Shown piece after piece: positions 21,829-33,506 of a DNA stretch of 64,000 nt; position 1 is the first letter of the stretch; each line of letters opens with the position of its first letter. The stretch covers positions 248,001-312,000 of the forward strand of contig JACGCN010000026.1 in NCBI GenBank assembly GCA_014905825.1. Direction: 5' to 3'. Below the pieces are notes generated by a model, which worked only from the letters and a program-made list of their open reading frames with translations, was not told the origin of the DNA and searched no databases. Both the position numbers and the translations under genes were made by a program. This DNA is from Lyophyllum atratum (taxonomy: Eukaryota > Basidiomycota > Agaricomycetes > Agaricales > Lyophyllaceae).

Positions 21829-23911
21829 ATGCAACAGATTCGAACCCTCGTCGGGCTCCTGACCTTGGTTTTTTTGGTGGCGCCATCAACTGCTGCCCGC
21901 TACCCACCCAACACGTCAGACGCGGCAACTCATCATGAACTGCGCTCACCCCTTTCGTCCGTGAACGCGACGAGAGCACTGAGCAATGATCTGGAGAAGC
22001 GGGCAGGCGCCAAATATATTTTTATGCATCATGTGTGTTTTTCTTCTTGTCTAAACACTCTTCATGCGCTGAAGATATGTACTTATGTGTAGATCGTCAG
22101 GAGTAAGCGCTTTATTCGGTGTACACAGTAAACGGGGTTGACAGCCCTATTTTAACATTGTCTCGTCCGTCTTTAGATACGTGAGTTTGTATTACACTAA
22201 CCCACTCACTCGCGCGCTAACGCATATGACTGAAGCTTTCCCTACACGCAAGCAGACTGGGCTGATGATATCCGCCAGATCCAAGCCAAAGGCGTGTACG
22301 TATCCTATCCCCATTCACAGCGCTCAAAATCTCACTAACTTACGCAGAGACGCAGTCGCACTGAACATGGGCGGTGATACGTGGCAGCGCACACAAGTCG
22401 CTTCCGCATACGCCGCGGCCGCCCAACTCGGCACTAACTTCAAGCTCTTCCTCTCGTTCGACTTCACCGCAATGGGCTGCGACGTGAACGACCTCGTCGG
22501 GCGCGTGAACGACTTCGCGAATCACCCAAACCAGTTCCGCGTCGATGGGAAGGTTATGATCTCGAGTTTCTCAGGAGATTGCCTTGGTAATGCCGGGTGG
22601 GCGAGTTTGAAGGCGCAAACCAACGCATATCTGATGCCGTTTATCTGGGGCCTGGAGGGGCATTTCAACGAGTGGCCGAGCTTGGACACTTGGTATTGGT
22701 ATGTGCGGCATACTAGAAGTGTAGATGCAGGCTGAGTAATACTTTACAGTTGGGGCTGCGCATGGCCGACTGGCAATATCGACAAGAACGTAGGTGAAAT
22801 GTTGGACAGAATTCTTGCTACCTTGCTGATTCTTTTTTATAGACTGACGACGACGAATATTGTAAGTTTTCAAAGGCTGATATTGACCGTTCTGACTGAA
22901 TGGAAGATTAGACATGAGTCAATTGGGATCTCGTTATGGAACTACCATCAGCCCTTGGATGTTGTACGTGGAAAGCACTGCTCTTTCTATAAGCCTGACT
23001 CACGCTGTATAGCACTCACTACGGCTACAAGAACTGGTACCAACGGGGTGACAACTGGCTATTGCTCACTCGCTGGGAACAACTCATGGCCATGCGGGAC
23101 CGCTTGACGTTTATCGAGCTGGTCAGCTGGTAAGGGTTTTATATTCTTCATAAGTGGCTCAAGGCTCATCGTTCCTTAGGAACGATTACGGCGAATCACA
23201 CTAGTTTGTACCTTCTCCTCCTGAAAAGATATTTCATACTAAAAGGATCCTCCATAACTACAGCATGGGCCCTATCAAAGGTGCACAGCCCGATGGAACG
23301 ACCTGGGCAACGGGATTCCCCCATACCGCCTGGTACGACCTTTCCCAATACTACATCACTGCGTTCAAGACGGGGTCATATCCTGCTATCACTGTGAGTC
23401 AACATGTCTTGACGTAGAGATGACGCGCTGAGTACATTTGACTTCTTATAGCAAGACGTCATCTACTATTGGGCGCGGCCCCACCCTGCCGCTGCGACAG
23501 CATCATCAGATGCTCTTCCAAAGCCGGACGGCTGGGACTGGACACCCGTACGCTAATCCGTTCTGTTATTTATTTCCTTCAAACCCCTGACCGGTATCTC
23601 AAAGGACACACTTTGGGCAGTCGTCTTCTCGACCTCGACGAGCACCGTCACCCTCACGGTCGGCAGCTCGACACAAACATTCAGCAACGTCGCTGCGGGC
23701 GTGACGAAACTCCAGATACCTCTCTCTCCGGGGAAGATCACGGTCAAGATGGTAAAGAACGGGGCCACGACCATCCAGCAGACGCCTTCGGATTACACAT
23801 ATGTCACTAACCCCACACTGTGTGAGTGCCATTTGCCCATCGAATATGTCCGTGCTGATCCAACTACCCGAAGATAACTATAATGTTTACGTTGGCAGTG
23901 CCAAGGCGTAA
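21829..23911 (+). CDS. Secreted GH71 alpha-1,3-glucanase (mutanase), 453 aa
   Basis: Endo-hydrolase of alpha-1,3-glucan, a fungal cell-wall polymer. The protein begins MQQIRTLVGLLTLVFLVAPSTA, a signal peptide, so it is exported. Family blocks in order are KYIFMHHIVRNTFPYTQADW, DAVALNMGGDTW, FKLFLSFDFT, VMISSFSGD, FIWGLEGHFNEW, WGCAWPTGN, ISPWMFTHYGYKNW, SWNDYGESHY and a beta-rich C-terminal domain. Fourteen exons: 21829-22032, 22093-22102, 22177-22180, 22236-22295, 22348-22698, 22750-22789, 22843-22861, 22912-22963, 23013-23129, 23180-23203, 23264-23393, 23452-23547, 23605-23821 and 23874-23911. They total 1,362 nt with consistent phases. Exons 2 and 3 are only 10 and 4 nt long. No stop or frameshift was found, so the gene looks functional. 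Confidence 0.93.
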
Positions 23912-24193
23912 ACATGTGTAGAAGGTCCTAGTTATGATCGCAATACCCTGGCCCAAATGTAGCATTATATGGCTATAACGTATTATCGAGTTTCAGCAGC
24001 ACCCAGGAAAGATAATTTTGTCTTCATAGGCAGATCGCTCGTGCAAGATACGCCCATTCCCTTTGCACATTTTACTCTGTCTCGAACACACGTCTCAAGT
24101 CCTCGTGCAGGAATTGTCAAAAATAATTGAGATGCTATAGATGATACAGATGTGATGCGTCTATCGGTACATAAGATGTCTGCTGAAGAGTGC

Positions 24194-25327
24194 TTAGTGT
24201 TTGCGGATGGACGTGCTTTTACCATAATCTCGGATGACCTGGCCATAAACAGCAGGTAATGCCGCAGTTTGGGCTGCAATCTGCCGAAGCACAACTTCCA
24301 GAGTTGAGAGGCGGCCCTCCAGTCTCGTTTCGAGCGCAACCAATCGCTCCTCCACCTTCGCCTCCAAGGCCGCATATCGCTCGTCCGCACTGTTCTCCAT
24401 TGCCGCAAACCCTTCAGCAACTTTGAACTCCATCGTCAAAAGCCGTTGCTCGAGTGCCAGGAGTCTGTCGTCAGCGGTAGCAGACTCCCCATTGACGGAA
24501 GTATCTCGTATTCTGACCAATGCATGCGCGAGGGTATGTCCAGGTGTCTGACTGAGCACTCTTTTGGAGTCACAATCAGCGCAGACAAAGGTGTCTTTTG
24601 CTTTGAGAGGGGTGGGTGTTAGCACCTACGTTCCCTCGATCGAGGAGCTGTCTTGGTCACTGGCAAGATCTTCAAACTCGTAGTAGTTGGTCACAGAGTA
24701 GCCATCCTTGATGCCATACTTGAGAATGCCGTGGGGTATTCCTGAGGCGATGCTTTTGGCTTCTTCCCATGAGAGTTGGATTTTCGGACCGATGGCCGCG
24801 TCCGCTTCAGAACTTGTCCAGGAAGCAAACGAGTTATCGGCTGGCACTCTCCGGATATCACCATAAGAAAGTTGAAACTTGAATCGAGCGTCAGATGAGA
24901 TCAGTCTACATGAAGAAATCGAGAACGTACAATGCCAAACGCGAAGTTACCAAGACGGGACTGCACGTCGAGATGTGTCTGTTTGAAAATGGCTGGGCCT
25001 CGTGAGCTTCGATGGCCGATTTGACTAGATGAAGGACTCACCTTCCACGTTCTGTATGCGATAATCAATGGCCAACAAAATTGACACCAAAGAATCGTTC
25101 AAAGTGACAAACTCTTCTGTATCGAGAACATGATTGCACGCCAGTGTCATCACCTTCAAGTGCCGTCTGAGAAGAAGGTAGATGAGAGGGAAGACATACT
25201 AAAGTGAATCAGACCTTAGTAAAGCGTGGAAAAGGGAGATGGTGGACGCACACGTTCGATCCTTCCTGCTCCGGTCATCAAAGACGTGCGAGTATGGGCC
25301 ATTGCGAGCATGGCGTGACCGAGATCT
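24194..25327 (-). pseudogene. 3' part of split EF-hand protein gene
   Basis: This is the C-terminal half of the gene whose 5' half lies at 33507-35846. The minus-strand frame reads LMTGAGRIER, an intron (donor GTGCGT), then YVFPLIYLLLRRHLKVM, further exons through LSWEEAKSIASGIPHGILKYG, and a last exon with CADCDSKR, HTLAHALVRIRD and a coiled coil (LEQRLLTMEFKVAEGF to LEVVLRQIA). It stops at 24196-24194. Related agaricomycete EF-hand proteins run without a break from a DTP...T.LVTG.GRIERY segment into this block. Its own ATG codons could allow expression, but the EF-hand half is 8.2 kb away. Confidence 0.65.
25322..25327. repeat. AGATCT at left edge of the 8.2-kb insertion
   Basis: Matches AGATCT at 33520-33525. 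Overlapping the two copies rejoins the host reading frame without a gap, so they are the likely target-site duplication. AGATCT is present twice in tandem here (25322-25333). Confidence 0.5.
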
Positions 25328-26001
25328 AGATCTAGGGCCTTCAAGCTTTAGGGCCAGCCTTTCAGCGTCCAAGCTCTGTACAAGTTGGCGAGATTACGCC
25401 CCATGCACGTGATGTCCAAAAAGAGAATGCTTATCTAAATTGCTAAAAAAGGAAATTCGCTCCTTGACGAAGGTGAACTGGCATTGTTCGACGTGAACCG
25501 GTGGCATTTTTGATGGCCAAGTCCCCAGCAGAGTCAACCTAAGCATCTGTTCAAGTACTTGGGAGGCAGCTTATAACCACAGAAATTCAATCAAAAGATT
25601 ACATAGCAAGTACATTATATTATTAGTACAGATAATGTAGCTATGCCTACAAGGACTGCATGGAATACAGGGAACAGGGCAGCAACACAGGTTGGTGGCT
25701 TGTATATCAGCTCCCAACTGAAGCGGGCGGTGGCATGTGTCAGGATTGTTGTCAGTAGCAGGAGCGAGGAGATAAATGGAAAGGATTACCGAGTGGAGGC
25801 TGTCTGATGCAGCTAGCGGTGATCTGCGGGCTGGATGGCGGGGCGGCGGACGGTGGTAAGGATGGCGAGGTTGTGGTACGAGGACAAAAGGTACGCGTCG
25901 ACGTCAGTGCGATCGACAATTGTCAATGCTCCCACGCGTGATGCATTGATGGCCAGCTCAACTTGAAAGCGAGCTGAATGCCTTAGGTAAGGAATGTCTT
26001 G

Positions 26002-26009
26002 TTTTGGAC
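26002..26009. repeat. hAT target-site duplication, left
   Basis: TTTTGGAC, identical to 29792-29799 on the other side of the hAT element. Confidence 0.9.
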
Positions 26010-29000
26010 TAGTGATGTGACGGCCCGGCTCGGCCTGAAAGCCACAGCTAAAGCTCGGCTTTGAAGGGCTCAGGCTTGCAGAAATACAAGCCCGAGCCGT
26101 CACCAAAGCTTATGGTCGGCTCCGGCTTGGCTCGGCTTCAGGCCGCGGCTTGTCCCCGATTTTTTACTCTATTTACTCAGTCCGCTATTTAAATCTACTC
26201 GTCCACGTTGTCCTGGAGAAGCATATCCCACGAGAAATTCTCTGAGCCCTGTACTACCTCCTGGTCAATATCCATATCCTCAAGGTCCTTCTCCACATCC
26301 GAAGTTGTTGGAACCTCTCGAAAGATGAGATCATTGTGATACAGGCACTTGAGGCACTGTAACGCTTCGACAATGTCACCTTTGAGCCGGTTGCGCCGCT
26401 TGCTGATCGTAATTCCAGCGGATGAAAAGGCGCGCTCACTTGAGACGGAGGATGCCATAATAGCGAGATAATCTCGAGCCAGCGAGGCCCAAGTAGGGTA
26501 GCGGTGAGCACTGATCTAAAATGTTCTCAATTGTTAGATGGTTGGGTCATGATTAATATGTCTATTGTTACGCACCCCCCACCACTCTACAACTGACATG
26601 CCCTCAGGTAGCACGTCCCTGGTATCCATATAGCGCTGGAACTCGGGTATCCATGGCTTCGAAGGGTCTGATGGTGCGTCCTCGTCATCACCATCATTCT
26701 CAGAGTCAGTGTCTAGATTCTGGCGCACGAGCTCGTCAATCGCAGACTCGGATCTCGATTGCGTGTCAGGCAGCCCTGATGACCCTCCCTGCTGCTGCAG
26801 AAGCTCGTAGCGGTCCTTGAACTATAACAACTATACTGTGAGAAAAGTCAAAGTGCATATAGAATACATACCACAGATTCTACAAGGTTGTGGACGTCAA
26901 CCTGCAGATCTTTCGACCAATATTTCTTGAAGTGGGACATTTTTTTCCCTGGGTGCAGTACTGGATGAGCGAGATGTCAGCAATAGCATGAGAGAGGAGA
27001 TGTCTCGGACGCACACATGGCAAGTATGTGCGCATCAGAATCAGCCGTTTTATTGTAATACTTATCGAGGGTGTCTGCGCCAGCCGTGAGGGATGCCACG
27101 AACTTTGCATACTTTGGCTTCGAGATGCGGCTGGACCAAGCTGCGTGCAAGGCCTCGATAGCGGGTAGCACGTCGTGCAACGACGGTGCCTGGACTGACG
27201 AGAAGGCTTGTTGAGCCTTACTTGCACAACGCAGAATCGAGCAGAAGACCTCGACTTGCGACCACTCATGGTCTGTAAGACTTAGACTATCTATCTTCTT
27301 ACGCTTCTCGCGATTCTCTTCACGAACACCCAGCTCATACACAAATGTATCAACATGCTGGAAGATAATCAATGACATGGCTATAGAGAATGAGCGACAC
27401 TTACTGCTTTCAAAGTCAACGCACGACTCAACATGACGTATGTTGACGACCATCGGACTTTCATATCAAGTGTGCCACGCCAGAGCGGAGCTGAACTACC
27501 TTGAATAGCTCTTTACGTTGAGCAGATGAGCGTTCCTGTAGAAGTAGTCAATTGGTAGAAAGCGAGATAGAGACAAATGAAAATACAAACCTTAACAGAG
27601 ATCGCGCGAACGAGGCCCAACTCATCACGATCGAAGACGTCGAGATCGGGAATGTGCTCGTCTTTATCCTCTGAATGGGGGTTGTAGTACTTAGACTTGC
27701 TTCGCGCAGAGATGAGAGCTTGCGTCGCGAGGTTGATGATATGTGCGAGACACCTACGTGGCAAACAAAGATTCAACAGTAGAATCTCAAAGCAAGCATA
27801 AGTCGTACCGTATGTGACGTTTCGAGACATCGAATGTCTCGCCCGTTGCGAGCTCGTAGAGGCGAGCGAACTCATGAATCATCGTACCGTTATTCGAAGC
27901 ATTATCGCAGGTAATGTGCCCAATCTGCAACACATGTCTGTCAGAACCTTAATCGACGTAATTAAACGAAGGACTGACCTTGTATACAATCCCGAGGCGC
28001 AGACATATCTTATATAATGCTTGACCAAGCCTCTCTCCATTGTGGGCGCTGTTCATGTGCGTAAAGCCGAGCAGGGCACTCTCAAGAGTCCACTTGCCAG
28101 GGGTACGCTCCTCGATCCAATGGCCCGTGACGGCGAAGTATCCGTCGGTGTTCGATGCTTGCCATGCGTCGCAGGTAAGGCTGACCTTGCCTTGTACGTA
28201 CTTACTCTGTAAAAAATGCCGCATGGTTAGTAACTCGAGAAAGAAGTAAATAATATGACGCACATTGAGCCGCTCTTTTAACTTATTCATCTGTAACTTG
28301 AATAGTGAGATGATTTCGTCCCTCGTCTGCTTTCGATTCGGTATGACGACCTCGCCGGTAGCTCGTGAAGCGATAGAGATCATCTGCTTGAAGCTCGGGT
28401 GTTCGAAGGCCTGTATAGGCTATGTAAGGGTTTAGCTCGAAAGATACACTATAAAAATCTACTAGAAAACGCACCTGATCAGTTTCAATCAGCCACTGGA
28501 TGGCTGCCTCCTTGAATAGTTCGTCGCTATACGGTTGTGGTTTTTCACGACTGGCGGGATCGACGGTCTTGAAATGGTCGTCGACTTGGCTCTGACGCAG
28601 CTTCTCGAGAACGGCCTCTTTACGCGCCTTCGAGTCTTCTGGCAGCATTGATTCGAAGCCTGTTGCCTTGCACCAGCGTCGGTACACAGCCTACAGAAAT
28701 ACATGAGTCAAAATGATATAATTGACAAGGAAAACCAGACTGACCTTATGATATGCGGCCATATGCCGACGGAGTGTCGTGCAATCGTCCTTCAGGACGG
28801 AATCCTGCTTCGCACAGCCGGATCCTTCGCTGATCATTCGCATCAGCAATTAGGGAGTTTTGAGATGATAAATAGAGACTCACCTGCATGTCTTACATCC
28901 CCGCCGACCTCTCTTATCTCCCTTGATATGCGGCAGCTTGGTCCAGAACTCGTCGATATCGGCGGTGGGGTTGTTCTTCTTTTTGTTGCTGGTTTCGTCA

Positions 29001-29791
29001 TCCGTATCCGACTCGATGTTGAGGACATTCACATCTCTGTACATGCCCGTTGCATCCTTGTGAGCAGCGCCGTCATTGCCTGGAAAAGTCAACATGGTTG
29101 AAATCACAACAGAGGCTCGAGTACGTACGTTTCGCCTTCTTCTTCTTCGGTTTTCCGGCATCACTTCCCTCGTCCTCCATATCCAAGTCATTGTGCTCGA
29201 GGGCAGATGTGGCTGGTCGCTTGTTCGACGGCAACGACGGTGTTGATGACTGTGGGTTTGCCGAGTCATCCTCGATCAAAGCAGGGGCGCTGTCAGGGTC
29301 CAGTGACGATTCAGGCCGGTTGAGAGAGGTGGTGATGGATTCACCGGTTTTGCGAGGAGCTGGGGCCTTTCGAGCAGCTTCAGCGTTTCGAGCAGCATCA
29401 AGGGCAGCAACCTTGGCGGCGGTCGCTGCTGCGATTTTTGCGCGGTGGGAAGGAAGCTCGGATTGGGCCACGTTATCAGCGCTCAGCTTCTCTGTCCCTT
29501 TTTGGGTCCGTACAGGCCGGGCACTTGCCATGTTGAGCTATTGAGCGATGTTCTCGTTGCGTGTAAAAATAGATTTATTTTTCAGGTGCGAAAACACAAC
29601 TATACAGTCGACTCAGGATGCTCGATCAAGCCACTTGCAAGCCGCGGCTCGAGCTCTGGCCTGGGGCTTCAAAAAATCTAAGCCCAGGCCGCAGGCCGCT
29701 ACAGGCCCCGTAAACGGCTTGGCGAGGCTCGGCTTTTGAGAGCTCGGCCTCGGCCAGCCCACGGCTTTGAGCCGAGCCGTGCACATCACTA
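26010..29791. mobile_element. Complete hAT transposon, 3,782 bp
   Basis: Inverted termini begin TAGTGATGTG-ACGGC on the left (26010) and TAGTGATGTGCACGGC on the right (complement, ending 29791). Both are followed by CGGCTC-rich sub-terminal sequence with many GAGCCG/CGGCTC motifs. A perfect 8-bp target duplication, TTTTGGAC, flanks it. One intact-looking transposase gene fills the interior. Size, terminal sequence, 8-bp duplication and transposase all match the hAT superfamily. It inserted into the right terminal repeat of the smaller element at 25383-29830. Confidence 0.92.
26195..29531 (-). CDS. hAT transposase with BED finger
   Basis: Multi-exon minus-strand gene starting MASARPVRTQKG at 29531 and stopping at 26195. 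A basic N-terminus (GKPKKKKAKR) is followed by a BED-type finger assembled across an intron: CKTCS, CTTLRRHMAAYHK. The RNase H-like core follows with LTCDAWQASNTDGYFAVTGH, HITCDNASNN (catalytic Asp positions) and CLAHIINLATQALI. The C-terminus has the hAT dimerisation block: WASLARDYLAIMASSVSSER, AFSSAG and LKGDIVEALQCLK. Introns are 50-70 bp and phases agree at those checked. No internal stop was found, so the protein may be active. It would bind the element ends and cut and paste the element in the nucleus. Confidence 0.88.
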
Positions 29792-29799
29792 TTTTGGAC
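29792..29799. repeat. hAT target-site duplication, right
   Basis: TTTTGGAC, directly abutting the right end of the hAT element. Confidence 0.9.
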
Positions 29800-29830
29800 G
29801 TCACGTGCATGGGGCGTTATCTCAAAACCT

Positions 29831-32483
29831 CTCTGTACATACTATGGATTACATAATAATAATTAAGCGCAGGCCTTCAAGCCCAGTGAAAATCGGCCAT
29901 GTTGAGGTATGTTTAGATCTGATGAGATCGGTTTGTCGCCAATCCATCTGCTCATATCTGCAGACTGCAACAATCGGATTGAAAACATTTGTATGTCTCA
30001 TGAACCTGAAATCCACGTCGTATGAAGACGAAATTCTGCATGAACGTCGCATCAACGACAGATCACATTCACGAATCATTGGGGCCTTCGACAGTATTTG
30101 ACACTATTTGACTCGGATTGAGCATTTTTCTGTTGTCTTTTTTTTGTTATCGCACCACTTCTCTTTCATCTCCATCACATTCGACCAAGTCCAATCGACG
30201 ATGGTTTCCTTCCCCTTATCTTCTTCCTCTGCATCCAACTTCCTTTCTCCTTCTATGTGATACGACCATCCGACACTTGCGGTGATCATCGATCGGCATT
30301 TGGTCAGCAGGTGAGCGTTGCGGCCTCACGGATTCGGCACAGACGTTGACCATGGGCTGCAGGCCCTCCACGATGCTTACACGCTCTATTCTCACAGTGA
30401 AGTGAGGCCGCGCGCGTCCGCGCTCGACGGTGTGTACTTGTTGAAAGTTGAGGCCGGCCTCACACTCGGTTTTGAAGGGACATGTGGGACTCACCCTAAG
30501 TACTCCAATATCCTTGACTCTGTTATTCTCTTATGCTAATACTGCTTCATTAGAGCAAGGACTCGGTCTAACAGCCCTTTTTTCCGTTTTCAGCCCCAAC
30601 GGACGGACGGACTCGGGATCTGTATCCGATTGGCTGTAAGTTTCAACTTTTGCTTGACCGCCGCAATGCTGATGCACCGTCTTCTTGCAGCTTGCCTCAT
30701 GTCCGTCGAGTCCGCTTTAGGTTCATATCCCCACACCATCTCCTACACCTGCCATACGATGTCACGCGCCCGCCAGAGCCTGATGCCCACGAAGCTCCAT
30801 GGGATAGTATAGGTGAAGTGACGCCCCCGAGCACGGACCGATGCACATATGGATACTTTTCCGAGAGACATCGATGCGCGCCGCGAGAGAATTGTTGCAG
30901 GGAAGGGTATGTGGTGGATGTTCGTTCTATGGGGCCTGTATGCTCGGGTAAGGGTCTCCTGTGTATTCTATCAGTATTTCTGTAGTACCAAAAAATGAAA
31001 AGCAGTTTTATCCATTCCATCCTGTGCTATTATAAGCTTTTGAATGCCAACCGATGTCGACATGTAGCAACATACAGAATCCGAAATAAATCTGCAAGTC
31101 ATATATCTGAGCAGATGGCAGCAGATTTTCATCTGCAAATAGTCCGGAATTCTGCTTTGGTCGGTTGTCATCAGCGAGAACCGATGACAACTGATATGTG
31201 CCGAGCCGAACATGTCCTGTTTTGACTGGGCTTCAAGCTTCAGGCCCAGTGAAAACGCGCTCTGGCTTGGTCTGGAGATATCCGGAGATATCCGTATTTT
31301 CTTGTCGGTCAGATTCTCCAGAGGGATTCAGAATTTTACTACCATTTCCAGATGATGTTCTGGTGCCGTCTGTAGTGGTCTGCTCTTGTCACTGCTAATT
31401 TGGCACTGAAATATATTTAGAATCTGGTACAATCTGTAATTTACTGACACCGTCTGATTGCCTTGCAAGCTCACGCCCAAAGTCCAGCTTGCCGGCTTCA
31501 GAAGGCTACTTAGAGAGACTAAGTCAGCCAAAACAGAAGTTGAGGTCAGCCGAGAACGACGTACCTAATAAATTGCACAATTATTGACGAGTTGGAATAG
31601 ATATGCTCAATATATGTGTCGAAGGCTCTCCTTGCCACACTTTCTTATGTAGTTGGATGAGTAAACTGGGGACTTGGGAGGAATGCGTAACTAGAACGCA
31701 CCGATTCGGTCATGCAAACTCCACGCGTCTCAGAGCGCTGTGCCGTTCATGGCTGCGCAACTGCGCAACGTCGTCCCATTCCGTCGGCTGTAAGCGTGAT
31801 GGATCGATTTAAATGATATGTTGCGACAGTGCACCTTGACAGTAGGTCATTTATGGAAAGAGTATTATGAGATTGTCAAACGCACCTAAGCCCCTCGTGC
31901 CCACATTCGGCCGACTACTATGGATATCTCAGGCTTCTTTCGACTCATCCTTGCTGAGAACGATCCAGCAACACGTAACGTAAGCTCGAACCACCGAGGT
32001 TAACGGATCTCGATGCTCACCTGCCCCCTACCCAGACCAGCGCGATGATATACAGTGTTTGGAGGCGCATGGCGCGAGGGAAAAGGCTTGTCGACCGCGG
32101 CTGCAAAGGTGCAGTGGTGGAGATGGTGGTGGTACGGGAAAGGGGAAGGTGAAGGTCGTGGAAAGAAGAGGAAAGTATCTTAAGTCGCGAATTGGTGGCG
32201 AATGGAAGGTCCGTGCGTCAATTGACTCATGACATCATTCTGTGCATATATTCCAGATCACAGAAACAATTCTGGCGACGACTCAGTATATTCAGCATAC
32301 ATCAGATCTGGTCAGTTTATTCCCCATTTTCCAGACCACCCCAGAGCCCGTTTTCACTGGGCTTCAGGGCCAGGCTTTTAGCGTCCCATCCCTGTACATA
32401 CTATGGATTACATTAGCTGGTGAACGCGCGCTCCCACCCGCAGACCCTGCTACTTTTCTCAATGATTAAGTGCAGACCCCAAA
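29831..32483. other. Repeat-rich insert, element remnants, no clear gene
   Basis: Part of the 8.2-kb block that splits the EF-hand gene. Short frames occur on both strands, for example 30630-30985 on plus and 30104-30494 on minus, without recognised domains. Recurrent motifs are CTGTACATACTATGGATTACA (29834 and 32392) and TTCA(A)G-CCCAGTGAAAA in both orientations (29880, 31236, 32340). Confidence 0.4.
31225..32372. mobile_element. Possible non-autonomous TIR element, ~1.15 kb
   Basis: Sequence at 31225-31275 (CCCAGTGAAAACGCGCTCTG, then GCTTGGTCTGG) reappears inverted at 32322-32372 (CCAGACCACCCCAGAGCCCG, then TTTTCACTGGG). The interior has no transposase. Exact ends and target duplication were not resolved. 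Confidence 0.35.
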
Positions 32484-32711
32484 CTACACAACACCGATTG
32501 CGGCAGATTCCTTGATGTAAACTGCCAGGCTTGCACGTCTCGAACCACAGGACGCCAACTCTACACTGGATGGGTCCGTCTCACAGATCAGGTGTCTCCC
32601 TGTGGCAAGGCCGTCATGAAACCACACCGAACCGTATTCATCCAGATACCTGCACGTGAAGTGATGTTCACCGTAGACTAAGGTAGTATACCACACCTCT
32701 GAGGCTCTCAT
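32484..32711 (-). pseudogene. Fragment of a transposon-associated protein (tentative)
   Basis: A 75-codon minus-strand frame containing HFTCRYLDEYGSVWFHDG and ending in VYIKESAAIGVV. The pattern HFTCR...G.VW(F/Y)HDG resembles the end of large unnamed proteins common near agaricomycete transposons. Only this short piece is present and no upstream exon was found. Confidence 0.25.
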
Positions 32712-32719
32712 TCAGACAG

Positions 32720-33506
32720 TGGAAGGAGTAGGTGGCAGGGCAAACATCCACATTACAGACGGAGGGAACGGATGGGAGGACGACATACGATGCAAGAGAT
32801 TGCAATTAAATATCCACGACATTCATTTGCCGACCGTTCTAGTCACGCTGCTCCGGATGGACGATTGGATGTATGTAGATATCCACACCGACTTAGCCTG
32901 GTCCACTATATTGGCGCAGATAGTTGTAGATGGCGGTGGTAAAGAAGTCGAAGAGGCAAAGACAGGGCCAGAGGGAGAGATTACTGGCTATGTCCCAAGA
33001 GACCGGAGGAAGCTCAGCTTCTGACGTGAGCGTGCGGTTCCACATTCCGCCTCCAGGCCAGCACCGACCCCGAAGTAACGTCGACATCTTGGCAACTGAG
33101 GGTGATACGGACGACCGTTATTTCACAGAAACTTAGCTATCACCAAAAATCAGGACAGTAGCGTAGCATTGGGGTGGTTAAGACAACATCCAGCATCATC
33201 ATGATAGACGACATGTTAGATACAAGGGCTGTATTACACCTAACGAACCACCCGCCTGATTATTTATCCAACGTGCCTTGAGAATAATATACAAACACAG
33301 GTACAGAACAAAAAATTACAGGAAGACAGAGTTATTGTAGCACGCAACGCACGATATACAGGGCAGGGAAAGGATAGTGTTACATAAGGGGTGGTACAGG
33401 CGAAGGAATCACGTGAGGTCACGCGTTTTCTTCATTTTTTGGGTACCTCTATAAATAGATTTGAAAAATTTGCAAAATTTCTCCACCCAAACGAAAAGGT
33501 ATAACC
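32720..33506. other. End of the insert block, no clear gene
   Basis: Open frames on both strands at 32719-33024 and 32893-33087 overlap each other and lack domains. The last 80 bp is AT-rich and holds one of two copies of TCTATAAATAGAT. Confidence 0.35.

Larger units (their letters stand above)
25383..29830. mobile_element. Small TIR element (MITE-like), interrupted by a hAT transposon
   Basis: The ends carry inverted repeats: GAGATTACGCCCCATGCACG at 25390 and the complement of GAGATAACGCCCCATGCACG ending at 29823. The inverted match continues to GTCCAAAA / TTTTGGAC. Flanking TCTGTACA at 25375-25382 and 29832-29839 is the 8-bp target duplication. Without the hAT insert and its duplication the element is only about 650 bp. 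Internal sequence near 25813-26000 has coding-like composition on the minus strand (ending IQPADHR) but no recognised domain. An 8-bp duplication fits mobilisation by a hAT-type transposase. Confidence 0.6.
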
